Shown: positions 1-6,748, counted from the first letter of the stretch. The stretch: DNA of 8,348 nt from Candidatus Rifleibacteriota bacterium (GCA_029564115.1 JAKQQP010000506.1:1-8348); one strand, 5' to 3'. The notes: generated by a model not told the origin, from the sequence alone. Numbers and translations: made by a program.

Positions 1-186
1 GGTATTATTCAGCAACTCAGGTTGATTCGATTAAAATCAAACAACTGCCGTGGTGAAACAGCCTGCTTCTTTTAAAGAAATTGCATTACTTCGTTCACGC
101 AGGTACCGATTCTTATATAAGATTTTTTATATGTAAGAAATGCTGCGTAAATTTTACGCAAGGAATTTATATGTAAGAGAATCAGT
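1..186. other. AT-rich left flank without a supportable gene
   Basis: No reading frame here can be defended as a gene. A frame open from base 1 to a TAA at 73-75 could be the last 24 codons of a gene entering from the left, but its translation resembles nothing I know. The stretch from about 111 is very AT-rich. It holds a 10-base palindrome CTTATATAAG (112-121), two near-identical TTATATGTAAG copies, and a small hairpin, each listed separately where it deserves it. It lies downstream of the minus-strand gene at 220-657, so some of it may only be trailing non-coding DNA. Confidence 0.5.
127..182. repeat. 40-base-spaced direct repeat around a short hairpin
   Basis: TTATATGTAAG occurs at 127-137 and again at 167-177, exactly 40 bases apart. 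Between the copies lies a hairpin with arms TGCGTAA (144-150) and TTACGCA (154-160) and a three-base loop. A related TTACATAAG (194-202) belongs to the adjacent terminator. The arrangement could be a protein-binding array or simple AT-rich drift; nothing downstream identifies a regulated gene. Confidence 0.5.
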
Positions 187-218
187 AAAAAATTTACATA
201 AGAAAATGCTTATATAAA
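187..218 (-). terminator. Rho-independent terminator of the 145-aa gene
   Basis: Read on the minus strand, the stop codon at 222-220 is followed at once by the arm TTTATATAAG, a six-base loop CATTTT, the arm CTTATGTAAA and a run of six T (192-187). The stem is ten base pairs with one G-U wobble. It is AT-rich and so weak, but its position directly after the stop and the T-run fit an intrinsic terminator. Confidence 0.6.
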
Positions 219-219
219 T

Positions 220-657
220 TCACTCTCTTTCAGGAATTATTATCTGAGGCTGCAAAGCTTCATTCAGATACTGGGTGAGGTTTTCTGAATTCTGACCTGC
301 CATGGTTAATGATGGGTATCTGTCGAGTAGTTCAGGGCAGAATCGTCGCAGCCATTCAAATTCAATGTTGCTGATTATGGCGCATCTGGCAGTGCTGGCG
401 CCCTTGTCTTCGGTGATTTCACCGACCAGATAATCTTTCGCCCTCTTTAACATTCTTATTTCGACAGAGAACTCTTGCATACCCTCCGCATAAGCCGCGT
501 TTAAAAATTCGATCCTGAAAAGCCCTTTCCCGCTTTTGTGGGCTTTGAAATCTGTAACAAATATGGGCGAAAAATACGGAATGCAATGTTCACCGGTATA
601 ACCAGGCAGCATCTGCCAGCCATACCAGTTGCCTTTTTCAATGTCTATCAGCTTCAT
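220..657 (-). CDS. Conserved-looking hypothetical protein, 145 aa
   Basis: I do not recognise a named family. The 145-aa product is soluble, with no signal peptide or membrane segment. It has an aromatic-rich N-terminus (NWYGWQMLPGY at 10-20), a PYFSPIFVTD stretch (27-36), a basic KSGKG (41-45), and a second half with RCAIISNIEF (91-100) before a polar C-terminal tail. Cysteines at 25, 92 and 107 form no metal-site pattern. I chose the ATG at 657 because an extended -10 promoter (TGG-TATTAT, minus strand, 708-700) lies about 45 bases upstream. AGAGAGG precedes the ATG, though at a long spacing of 13 bases. The frame stays open to a TTG at 882, but that extension would read through a terminator hairpin, which argues against it. 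A terminator follows the stop. The gene is probably monocistronic and divergent from the surface operon. The function is unknown. Confidence 0.75.
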   Translation of the reverse strand: MKLIDIEKGNWYGWQMLPGYTGEHCIPYFSPIFVTDFKAHKSGKGLFRIEFLNAAYAEGMQEFSVEIRMLKRAKDYLVGEITEDKGASTARCAIISNIEFEWLRRFCPELLDRYPSLTMAGQNSENLTQYLNEALQPQIIIPERE

Positions 658-692
658 TGCTGCGGTTATACCTCTCTGAAAATCCGGTTTGT

Positions 693-708
693 GAATTATA
701 TAATACCA
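693..708 (-). promoter_or_regulatory. Extended -10 promoter for the 145-aa gene
   Basis: On the minus strand TGG-TATTAT (708-700) matches the extended -10 form TGn-TATAAT with one mismatch. An overlapping perfect TATAAT lies at 700-695. No good -35 is visible at the usual distance, which an extended -10 does not strictly need. Transcription would start near 688-693, leaving a leader of about 35 bases before the ATG at 657. Confidence 0.45.
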
Positions 709-758
709 GAACAAAGCCGACTTTAACTGTGTCGAATTCGAGTCGTTTCGGTCACCGG

Positions 759-786
759 AAAATACAAAAGCCCGCTTTGCAGCGGG
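759..786 (-). terminator. Intrinsic terminator in the divergent gap
   Basis: On the minus strand the stem CCCGCT, tetraloop GCAA and AGCGGG (786-771) is followed by CTTTTGTATTTT (770-759). The GC-rich six-base-pair stem, GNRA-type loop and U-rich tail are typical of an intrinsic terminator. It lies upstream of the promoter of the 145-aa gene, so it must end some other leftward transcript, perhaps an RNA starting between about 800 and 970. The plus-strand reading has a much poorer T-tail. Confidence 0.6.
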
Positions 787-833
787 TTCTCCTATCTGAA
801 ATTCCCAGAATATGTGCCGGAATAAGCCTTTGT

Positions 834-860
834 AATTGTGCCGACAGTGTGCGCACAATC
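834..860 (-). repeat. 27-base imperfect palindrome, copy A
   Basis: The arms ATTGTGC (835-841) and GCACAAT (853-859) pair across 11 bases, and an inner ten-base palindrome TGTGCGCACA lies at 848-857. Read on the minus strand, the 27 bases match copy B at 6798-6824 at 23 positions, with no gaps. The flanks do not match, so the palindrome itself is the shared unit. It could be an operator for a dimeric regulator, an RNA hairpin, or a dispersed palindromic repeat. Confidence 0.65.
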
Positions 861-973
861 TATCAACTATCAGAAAAATCAATCCGTAAATTTTTTCGTC
901 AAGAAGTAAAAAAAGCTGCTCTTTATGTCGAACAGGCCTTGAGCGTAAAAAATAATAAAAATGCGGGGATGAA

Positions 974-1864
974 ATGCTTTCAAGGCATTATTTCAGATTG
1001 TTTCTTCTCTGGCTTGCTTTTTGCACGTCTGCCCATGCGGCTGCTGCAGAAATTGAAATTATACCGCCCCCGCCAATCATCGGCGGAGAAATGACGACAC
1101 TCCACACTGAAACAGAGACAGACCCGGTTGTCTCACCGATCAGCATTGTGCCCCCCCCTGAAGAAAAGGTTCTTACTGCCGATGTTGCGCTTTGGCACAG
1201 TGATCTCGCCGGCAGAATCGACTCAAGAGGCATGAGCCTCGGACTGGCTGATGAAACCAGTATCAGCGCAAAAAATTCTGGCAGTCTCAGTGCTGCCTGG
1301 CAGTTCGCTGAGAATACCCGACTGCAACTCGATTATTTCAAATTCGACCACAGCGGGCATATTAATCGCGCTGTAAAATTCGACAATCTGAACTATGCTG
1401 CCGGCACGGCCATCAGAGTGCGCAACAATCTCTTCGAGGTCGGTCTGGCGCAAACCTTGTCTGATAACGACGAAGGCAGTTTTCGGATCCTGTGCGGAGC
1501 ACGTTTCAGTAAACTCGATACCAGAATCGAACAAAGTTTCGCTGCAGGAGTCAGAGCAGGTGAGCTTAAACAAAATATCGGCATGCCATATCTCGGCGTG
1601 GAAGGGGCGTCGCGTCTCTCAGCCAATGCCGGCCTGACAGGCTCGGCCAGGTTTTTCGACTTCGACAAAAACAGTGAAGCTAACCGCCTGTCTGATTTCA
1701 ATCTGGCTTTTGAATTTGGTCGCGACTACCAGAGCATAACAGCCGACCAGGAATGGTATGGCGTGCTTGGATACCGCTATTTCATGCTGCATGACGTGTC
1801 AGATGCCAATTCTTCAAGGGTTGTTTATTCAGGCCCGACGCTCGGAATAAGAGGTAAGTTTTGA
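974..1864 (+). CDS. Outer-membrane beta-barrel protein with signal peptide
   Basis: A 296-aa exported protein predicted to sit in the outer membrane. Residues 1-22 form a Sec signal peptide with basic residues, a hydrophobic FLLWLAF core and an AHA cleavage motif. Residues 26-65 are a proline-rich linker (PPPP at 31-34, PPP at 60-62) and residues 66-296 look like amphipathic beta-strands. The chain ends in GIRGKF, and a C-terminal Phe is typical of barrels handled by the BAM machinery. The ending (EWYGVLGYRYF, then YSGPTLGIRGKF) recalls LPG1974-type pore-forming outer-membrane proteins, but that is only a resemblance. The ATG at 974 has GCGGGG five bases upstream, and an in-frame TAA lies at 956. 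The two lipoprotein genes follow on the same strand after 114 bases without a clear terminator, so an operon is likely. A poly-C run in the linker could allow frame switching. Confidence 0.8.
   Translation: MLSRHYFRLFLLWLAFCTSAHAAAAEIEIIPPPPIIGGEMTTLHTETETDPVVSPISIVPPPEEKVLTADVALWHSDLAGRIDSRGMSLGLADETSISAKNSGSLSAAWQFAENTRLQLDYFKFDHSGHINRAVKFDNLNYAAGTAIRVRNNLFEVGLAQTLSDNDEGSFRILCGARFSKLDTRIEQSFAAGVRAGELKQNIGMPYLGVEGASRLSANAGLTGSARFFDFDKNSEANRLSDFNLAFEFGRDYQSITADQEWYGVLGYRYFMLHDVSDANSSRVVYSGPTLGIRGKF
1151..1158 (+). repeat. Poly-C tract (8 C) inside the outer-membrane gene
   Basis: Eight consecutive C residues encode the PPP at residues 60-62. The run sits early in the gene, between the signal peptide and the barrel. 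Gain or loss of one base would frameshift the whole barrel. Such tracts in surface-protein genes are known sites of slipped-strand phase variation in other bacteria; here it is only a candidate. Confidence 0.7.
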
Positions 1865-1978
1865 CTGCAGCAAGCTGTTCTTTACGCCACCATCATGCTG
1901 ATCATCGCGCTTTGCGGTTATATGAAACGCCAGGTCTGCGGCGCAACAAACAATCGCATTGTTTCAGAGAGGTTTGCC

Positions 1979-3541
1979 ATGCTTCCTGACAAAAAGTTCA
2001 TTATCAGCCTGATTATTGCAGGCACTCTCATTTTAACCGGTTGTCTGTCTGGTTCCAGCAGTGTCAGCTCATGGCAGACCAATAGCGGAACCGGAATCAT
2101 CTCTGGTAATGTTGCCGCTTCCGGAACGATCAATGCCGGAAACAGTCTACGTTACGAGCTTCGGGGCATGTTCAACGTTGCGGGAGCAGTTCTCTGGCTG
2201 CAGGATCACCCAGAAATAAAGACGAGTTCAGCGGGTGACGGTTCGTTCGTTATCAAACCCGTGCCGTTCGGAGTCAACCGTGTAGTCGCCAATATCAAAA
2301 CCAGTGACAACAAGGTTTATAAGACAAGATCCGGGCCGGTAGAGATAACTGAAGATGCTCCAGCACAGAATGCCGGGCAGTTGTCGCTGGAATTTGCAAA
2401 TAACAGAGCGCGCATAATTCTTCGAGATTCCGCCGGGAATCCGGTTTCCAATGCAATTCTTACTCTCTGGGGTGAAACCTGTGAGGTTGATGGTGACGGC
2501 GTATATCTCAGCCCGCCATTGCCCGATTCTGAACTGCTTGAAGAAATTCTTATCGTTTCTGCCGGTGGGCTTGATACCGGCAGGATTGTTGCGCCATTCT
2601 CACCTAATGGTGAATCTGTGGTCGTATCAACCCTCACAGCACCCGACGCCCGGAACAAAGCCCCGAATGTCTGGCTTACAACTGTTAAGGAACCAGCAGA
2701 CAAGATAAATCCGGGTGAAGTCGTTAAAATCTGGGCTGTATACATCGATAATAACCTTGAAGATCTGGACAATATGGCCATTGAATGGAGCTGGACTGGG
2801 GGCAGCCTTGCATCCGGTTCGACACCGATCCCGGAAAATCATAAGCGCCGGATTCCGAATGTAGATTGGAACAAAGCCCGCGTAGTTCCGGTAGAGTGGA
2901 CTGCGCCATCTACCCCTCTTAACTACAAGGTTCAGGTTTCGGTCACTGATCCTGGCGGGTTGAGCTGCCGCGCCCAGCAACCTCTCAATGTGCATCTTTC
3001 AGACACAGATCCGATTTCACCCCTGCCAGCCAACAGACCGCCGGTAGCGATGATAATTGCCAGTTCTACAGTTTTAAGCGGTAAGCCTCTTGCTCTGCGA
3101 GTGTCTGCAAGTGATCCCGATCTCGATATTTTGTCTTATTCATGGTCAGCATCTGCCGCAGGTGGGGCTTTTTCTTCAATTAATGCCGACTCGGTTGTCT
3201 GGACAGCGCCGGTTGCTACGGGAGTCTACCAGATTCGTTGCCGGGTAACTGAGATCAGAAATGATCCTTTGAACGTCGAAGTTACGTTCAACGTAACTGT
3301 TCAGGAAGATCCGATCATTGTCAGGCCAGGCATGATTGCTGGTCATGTGCTGGATGCCGACACGCGATTGCCGATTCCACAGGCTGTCGTGGCAATATCG
3401 GGAACGAATCTCTATAAAATTGCTGACGATGCCGGTTATTTCGAGTTTTTCAATATTGAGCCCGGCACTTATACGTTGATCGCAACCAGAAACGGCTATC
3501 AGGCCAGAACTTACCCGGGAATCGTAGTTCCTGCACTGTAA
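1979..3541 (+). CDS. Lipoprotein with carboxypeptidase-regulatory-like and PKD/Ig-like domains
   Basis: A 520-aa lipoprotein. Residues 1-22 give a basic N-terminus, a hydrophobic core and the lipobox LTGC with the lipidated Cys at 22. A Ser/Gly-rich tether follows. Residues about 40-120 and 142-217 look like beta-sandwich modules of the carboxypeptidase-regulatory-like type, the first with DGSFVIKPVPFG. Residues about 228-342 and 352-442 resemble PKD/Ig-like domains (IEWSWTGG with VSVTDPGG; ASDPDLDILSYSW with VVWTAP). Residues 451-517 are a clear carboxypeptidase-regulatory-like domain (IAGHVLDADT, DDAGYFEFFNIEPGTYTL). No catalytic motif is visible, so a structural or binding role at the cell envelope is likely. 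I chose the ATG at 1979 because GAGAGG stands seven bases upstream and it puts the signal peptide at the N-terminus; the ATG at 1895 has neither. The next lipoprotein gene starts 15 bases after the stop. Confidence 0.85.
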   Translation: MLPDKKFIISLIIAGTLILTGCLSGSSSVSSWQTNSGTGIISGNVAASGTINAGNSLRYELRGMFNVAGAVLWLQDHPEIKTSSAGDGSFVIKPVPFGVNRVVANIKTSDNKVYKTRSGPVEITEDAPAQNAGQLSLEFANNRARIILRDSAGNPVSNAILTLWGETCEVDGDGVYLSPPLPDSELLEEILIVSAGGLDTGRIVAPFSPNGESVVVSTLTAPDARNKAPNVWLTTVKEPADKINPGEVVKIWAVYIDNNLEDLDNMAIEWSWTGGSLASGSTPIPENHKRRIPNVDWNKARVVPVEWTAPSTPLNYKVQVSVTDPGGLSCRAQQPLNVHLSDTDPISPLPANRPPVAMIIASSTVLSGKPLALRVSASDPDLDILSYSWSASAAGGAFSSINADSVVWTAPVATGVYQIRCRVTEIRNDPLNVEVTFNVTVQEDPIIVRPGMIAGHVLDADTRLPIPQAVVAISGTNLYKIADDAGYFEFFNIEPGTYTLIATRNGYQARTYPGIVVPAL

Positions 3542-3556
3542 ATCGGGGGAAATCAG

Positions 3557-6412
3557 ATGAAAAGAATCGAAGCTGTGAAATCGAAGATATCCGTGATCGT
3601 TGTTTGTGCTCTGATGGTATTGCTTATGACTGGCTGTGGCAGCAGCAAGAGCACCACCAGCAACCCTCTGGCTCCCGCTGCGGGCGGCGTGCTTGTGCAG
3701 GGGCGTGTCGCCGGTGAAGGCGATATGAGCGGCATCCCGGTTTATCTGCTTGGAGTTGAGGCGCAGGTTCCCCCGCTGGCGAATCTTCGGGCTTCCGAAG
3801 CCGAAACCAATGTGGCCGGCCAGCTCTATTTTTCGATTACAGACAGTTCTGGGGTCTTTACCTTTCAGGATGTAACACCCGGCAACTATAATCTGATCGC
3901 GAAAAAAGACAAAAATCTTGGCGGTATTCGCCGCAATCTTGCAATTGGCATGCAGGCTTCATTGCTGCCCACCGACCTGGAATTACTCCTGACTGCGACT
4001 GGCGATATTGCCGGGCAGATTCAGGTGCCATCAGACTTTGCCAACCGCAGCGGCGTCATTGCATTTCTGCCCGGCACATCTTATGCGGCATACACAGATG
4101 AAAACGGAACTTTTGCGATATCAGGCGTGCCGACAGGTGAATATTCAGTTCTTTTCACTGCTCCTGGTCTCACAAAGGCAAGACTCGACAATATCACCGT
4201 AAGTGCAGGTCAGGTTGTCACCCTGCCGCTTGTCACACTCGCCAAAGATGCTTCGTCTTTTGCCGGCATCGTCTGGAAAGGCACTCAGACGGCACACCCC
4301 GCTTCCCCACAACAGAACTGGGCCTATTACAACAGCACCGACAAAAAAGCTTACATTTTCGACGGCTCAGCCTGGCAGATTCTCGCCGAAAGCATAACCG
4401 GCTCAACTGGTGCTACGGGTGCGACCGGAGCAACAGGCGCAACAGGCGCTACAGGTAGCACTGGGGCCACCGGTCCGCAAGGCCCGGCTGGCCCACAGGG
4501 TCCCGCTGGAGCCGATGGTGTCAGCATTGGATGGCAAGGCGCTCTTGGCGCTGCACCAACGAATCCTCAACTGAACTGGGCTTATTACAATACCACCGAT
4601 AGGCAATCCTATTTGTGGAATGGCATTGCCTGGGTATCTTTTGTTCCTGCAGGAGACAGCGTTGCCCCGATAACTTCAGCAATTTCCTGGCGGGCTCTAT
4701 CAGGTGATTCCGTTCGTGTTACCTGGCTAACAAATGAAGACAGTACCAGTCAGATTGAATATGGAACTACAACCGGCTATGGCGCTCTTACGATGCATGA
4801 CAATGGTTTGAGACAACTTCATACGGTCGACCTGACAAATCTGAGCCAGAACACGCCTTATCATTTTCGAACTCGGTCAAAGGACACCTCTAATAATGAG
4901 TCTGTATCCAGCGATCAAACTTTTACTATTGGTTCTTCATTTGTAACAAAGATTTTGATTTCTGGAAATCGTGGAGGAATAGTCATTTCCTATGATTTTA
5001 CTTCCACAGTAAACTGCTCTCTGAAATTGTTCTATTCAATTGACGGTGGGAAAACCTGGACCCAAACCACGCAGTTGAGTGGACAAACCTCTGGAATCAT
5101 TCCGGGAACCAACCGAACCGTTACCTGGAATTCCCATCAGCAATTTGGCTCTTATCAGGACGATGTCAGAGTGAAAGTTGTAATGAATGACGGAACCAGC
5201 GATTCACCTGGGTTGGAATCTTCAACGTTTGAGGTTAACAATCGCTCAGAGGTGTCAAATGTGACTACCGAGATGGATTTAATTGCTGGTCCGGTTAATA
5301 TTACCTATAATCTGGCCGCTGAGAACAAATCAGCAATCAAGGTCTATTTCTCACTAGACGGTGGAGCCACTTTTAATGAGGCAACTGATCTTTCCACAAC
5401 TACTGGTATAACCGCAGGTTCGGGAAAAACAGTTATCTGGAATTCGCAGGAAGATTTTCAGGGAAAAACTACAAATGCTATTGTTCGAGTTTCGGCAAAT
5501 GAAGGCGTAACAGACTTTATTGCGGGCGATTCTTTGCCATTTTCAATCAACAACATTGGTGCCAAATGGAATTTGGCAACGTCCAGCCCTGGATTTTCTG
5601 GCAAGGCTGGTCATTCCAGCGTTGTTTTCAATAACAGGATGTGGGTCATTGGGGGAGAACTAGGTAATGGTAGTGGTTATAAAAATGACGTCTGGTCATC
5701 ATCTGATGGTGTGACCTGGGTTCAGGAAACTGCCGCAGCTGGATTTTCTGCGAGAGCCTACCACACCAGTGTTGTTTTCAATAACAGGATGTGGGTCATT
5801 GGGGGCTTTCTTCCCAGTGGTGTTTGTGAAGATGACGTCTGGTCATCATCTGATGGTGTGACCTGGGTTCAGGAAACTGCCGCGGCTGGATTTGCTGCGA
5901 GAGCCAGTCACTCCAGTGTTGTTTACAATAACAGGATGTGGGTCATTGGGGGCTTTGATGATTTATATACATATAAAAATGACGTCTGGTCCTCATCTGA
6001 TGGAGTGACCTGGGTTCAGGAAACTGCCGCAGCTGGATTTGCTGCGAGAGCCTATCACACCAGTGTTGTTTTCAATAACAGGATGTGGGTCATTATGGGG
6101 GGAGATTCTTCTAATAGTGGTGATGTCTGGTCATCGATTGATGGAGTGACCTGGAGTCAGGAGACTGCTTATACTGGCTGTTCTTCGAAATATGGTCATT
6201 CCAGTGTTGTTTTCGATAACAGGATATGGATTATCGGAGGTTCAAGCAACACCGGAATCAAAGAAGTCTGGACATCCTTAAATGGAGTTGACTGGTTGAG
6301 AATTTGTGATCTACCAATCTCAACATCATTTCACTCCAATATTGTTTTTAACGATAAAATGTGGCTTGCAGGTGGCCAAGGTTCTTTAAAAAATGTGTGG
6401 TGGTCAGAATAA
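3557..6412 (+). CDS. Mosaic surface lipoprotein: carboxypeptidase-regulatory-like, collagen-like, Fn3, Ig-like and Kelch repeats
   Basis: A 951-aa lipoprotein with GGGGGA eight bases before the ATG and the lipobox MTGC (Cys 27). In order: two carboxypeptidase-regulatory-like domains (about 44-145, with [17 protein letters not shown]; about 148-229, with [17 protein letters not shown]); a WKG/NWAYYN module (238-276); a collagen-like Gly-X-Y tract of 13 triplets (282-320); a second WQG/NWAYYN module (324-362); an Fn3-like domain (about 368-458, with [12 protein letters not shown] and [13 protein letters not shown]); two related Ig-like repeats (about 462-562 and 568-667, sharing [10 protein letters not shown] / [10 protein letters not shown] and the later VTWNS / VIWNS); and six Kelch-type repeats (671-951) of the form [14 protein letters not shown], variable loop, [11 protein letters not shown]. 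The propeller may be five to seven blades, so six is plausible. No enzyme motif is visible; adhesion or ligand display is an inference. Base composition changes sharply inside the gene, suggesting assembly from parts. Confidence 0.9.
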   Translation: MKRIEAVKSKISVIVVCALMVLLMTGCGSSKSTTSNPLAPAAGGVLVQGRVAGEGDMSGIPVYLLGVEAQVPPLANLRASEAETNVAGQLYFSITDSSGVFTFQDVTPGNYNLIAKKDKNLGGIRRNLAIGMQASLLPTDLELLLTATGDIAGQIQVPSDFANRSGVIAFLPGTSYAAYTDENGTFAISGVPTGEYSVLFTAPGLTKARLDNITVSAGQVVTLPLVTLAKDASSFAGIVWKGTQTAHPASPQQNWAYYNSTDKKAYIFDGSAWQILAESITGSTGATGATGATGATGATGSTGATGPQGPAGPQGPAGADGVSIGWQGALGAAPTNPQLNWAYYNTTDRQSYLWNGIAWVSFVPAGDSVAPITSAISWRALSGDSVRVTWLTNEDSTSQIEYGTTTGYGALTMHDNGLRQLHTVDLTNLSQNTPYHFRTRSKDTSNNESVSSDQTFTIGSSFVTKILISGNRGGIVISYDFTSTVNCSLKLFYSIDGGKTWTQTTQLSGQTSGIIPGTNRTVTWNSHQQFGSYQDDVRVKVVMNDGTSDSPGLESSTFEVNNRSEVSNVTTEMDLIAGPVNITYNLAAENKSAIKVYFSLDGGATFNEATDLSTTTGITAGSGKTVIWNSQEDFQGKTTNAIVRVSANEGVTDFIAGDSLPFSINNIGAKWNLATSSPGFSGKAGHSSVVFNNRMWVIGGELGNGSGYKNDVWSSSDGVTWVQETAAAGFSARAYHTSVVFNNRMWVIGGFLPSGVCEDDVWSSSDGVTWVQETAAAGFAARASHSSVVYNNRMWVIGGFDDLYTYKNDVWSSSDGVTWVQETAAAGFAARAYHTSVVFNNRMWVIMGGDSSNSGDVWSSIDGVTWSQETAYTGCSSKYGHSSVVFDNRIWIIGGSSNTGIKEVWTSLNGVDWLRICDLPISTSFHSNIVFNDKMWLAGGQGSLKNVWWSE
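4262..4648 (+). repeat. Paired WKG/NWAYYN modules around a collagen-like tract
   Basis: Two copies of a roughly 40-residue module flank the Gly-X-Y tract. The first has [20 protein letters not shown] then [10 protein letters not shown] (residues 240-273), the second [20 protein letters not shown] then [10 protein letters not shown] (326-359). The module W-x-G, A/P-rich turn, Pro-x-x-N-W-A-Y-Y-N, aromatic strand and G-x-A-W is clearly duplicated and may cap or anchor the tract. I do not recognise it as a named domain. Confidence 0.75.
4400..4516 (+). repeat. Collagen-like Gly-X-Y tract (13 triplets)
   Basis: Residues 282-320 run as G-S-T, five G-A-T, G-S-T, G-A-T, then G-P-Q/G-P-A twice and G-A-D, with a final Gly at 321. 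Glycine occupies every third position without interruption. The Thr-rich first half and Pro-rich second half are typical of bacterial collagen-like proteins. Different codons are used for the same residues, so the protein pattern is maintained rather than being a recent DNA slippage product. Confidence 0.9.
5567..6409 (+). repeat. Six tandem Kelch-type repeats with near-identical DNA
   Basis: Units start at about 5567, 5717, 5864, 6011, 6152 and 6293. Units one to four share a roughly 120-base frame that is almost identical in DNA, covering [20 protein letters not shown] through RMWVIGG. They differ strongly in a short loop after GG ([28 protein letters not shown], and a shorter DSSNSG). Unit four has IMGG for IGG. 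Units five and six are more diverged. The pattern indicates recent tandem duplication, possibly kept similar by recombination. Confidence 0.85.
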
Positions 6413-6422
6413 AGCATGACTT

Positions 6423-6470
6423 TTTTCCTGTTAAGCATTCTTTCAGGGAAAAAAATGCTTAACAGGAAAA
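6423..6470. repeat. 17-bp perfect inverted repeat with 14-base spacer
   Basis: The arm TTTTCCTGTTAAGCATT (6423-6439) is perfectly complementary to AATGCTTAACAGGAAAA (6454-6470). The spacer can add four more pairs (TTTC 6441-6444 with GAAA 6448-6451). The structure begins 11 bases after the stop of the 951-aa gene. Neither strand gives a downstream T-run, so it is a poor intrinsic terminator. The right arm contains the ATG at 6455, and the spacer contains its ribosome-binding AGGG. It could be an integrase-associated site, an element end, or a translation-blocking hairpin. Confidence 0.8.
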
Positions 6471-6676
6471 TAAGAGGCATTTATCGCTTCAGAAAGATTA
6501 CACCGATTTATCTGAGGCAGTTGATCGAGCGTTCGGAAATCAGCTTCAGCCTTAGAACAGAAGATCGTAGTCGCGCGAATGAACTGGCAGAGCGGCTGAA
6601 TAAAATTATCCTGTCTATTGAAACAGAGTATCGCTTTAACATCATAAGGGTCACAAGGTTGATTCAATCACCATGA
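6455..6676 (+). pseudogene. Remnant of a phage-type integrase N-terminal domain
   Basis: A 73-aa product. The stretch from RGIYRFRKITPIYLRQLIERSEISFSLRTEDRSRANELAERLN has the plan of the N-terminal arm-type domain (DUF6538-like) of phage-type tyrosine recombinases: a basic strand with Y-x-F-R, then P-x-x-L, R-x-E-I, SLRT-D and an alanine/arginine helix. A full integrase is usually around 350-450 residues. Here a TGA falls right after this domain, and I found no core-binding or catalytic R-H-R-Y region in any frame before 6935. I chose ATG 6455 because AGGG lies seven bases upstream; the frame also has an ATG at 6416 without such a site. It may be a decayed gene end or a small stand-alone DNA-binding protein. 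The inverted repeat overlaps its start. Confidence 0.55.
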
Positions 6677-6728
6677 ACCGCTACGGCAAACGCTACCGGC
6701 CCGCAGTAATATTGGAAGCACTGGAAAG

Positions 6729-6748
6729 ATTGCCGTGGTAGCGGCAAT
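6729..6748 (+). repeat. Seven-base-pair hairpin
   Basis: ATTGCCG (6729-6735) pairs perfectly with CGGCAAT (6742-6748) around the loop TGGTAG. No T-run follows on either strand, so it is not a clear terminator. It may belong to a structured RNA or be a chance palindrome. Confidence 0.45.

Noticed and set aside
1..75. Possible C-terminus of a gene entering from the left
   Set aside because: Only 24 codons are visible and two other plus frames are also briefly open. Nothing distinguishes a coding frame. A nine-base match (GGTTGATTC) with the integrase remnant near 6658 is too short to mean anything.
725..752. TTCGAGTC motif resembling the T-arm of a tRNA
   Set aside because: The neighbouring bases do not pair as a T-stem, and no acceptor, D or anticodon arm can be built around it on either strand.
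658..882. N-terminal extension of the minus-strand gene to a TTG at 882 (220 aa in total)
   Set aside because: It would translate through the terminator hairpin at 786-771 and the promoter at 708-693. The start would be TTG without a good ribosome-binding site.
928..956. Possible promoter TCGAAC, 17 bases, AATAAT before the outer-membrane gene
   Set aside because: The -35 is poor, and the start point would fall on the ribosome-binding site, leaving too short a leader.
657..1094. Plus-strand open frame of 145 codons across the divergent gap
   Set aside because: It overlaps the terminator, the palindrome and the start of the outer-membrane gene, lacks a ribosome-binding site, and its product has no recognisable feature.
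5567..6409. CRISPR-like regular repeat spacing
   Set aside because: The repeats are in-frame coding units of about 140-150 bases inside a lipoprotein gene, not short repeats with unique spacers.
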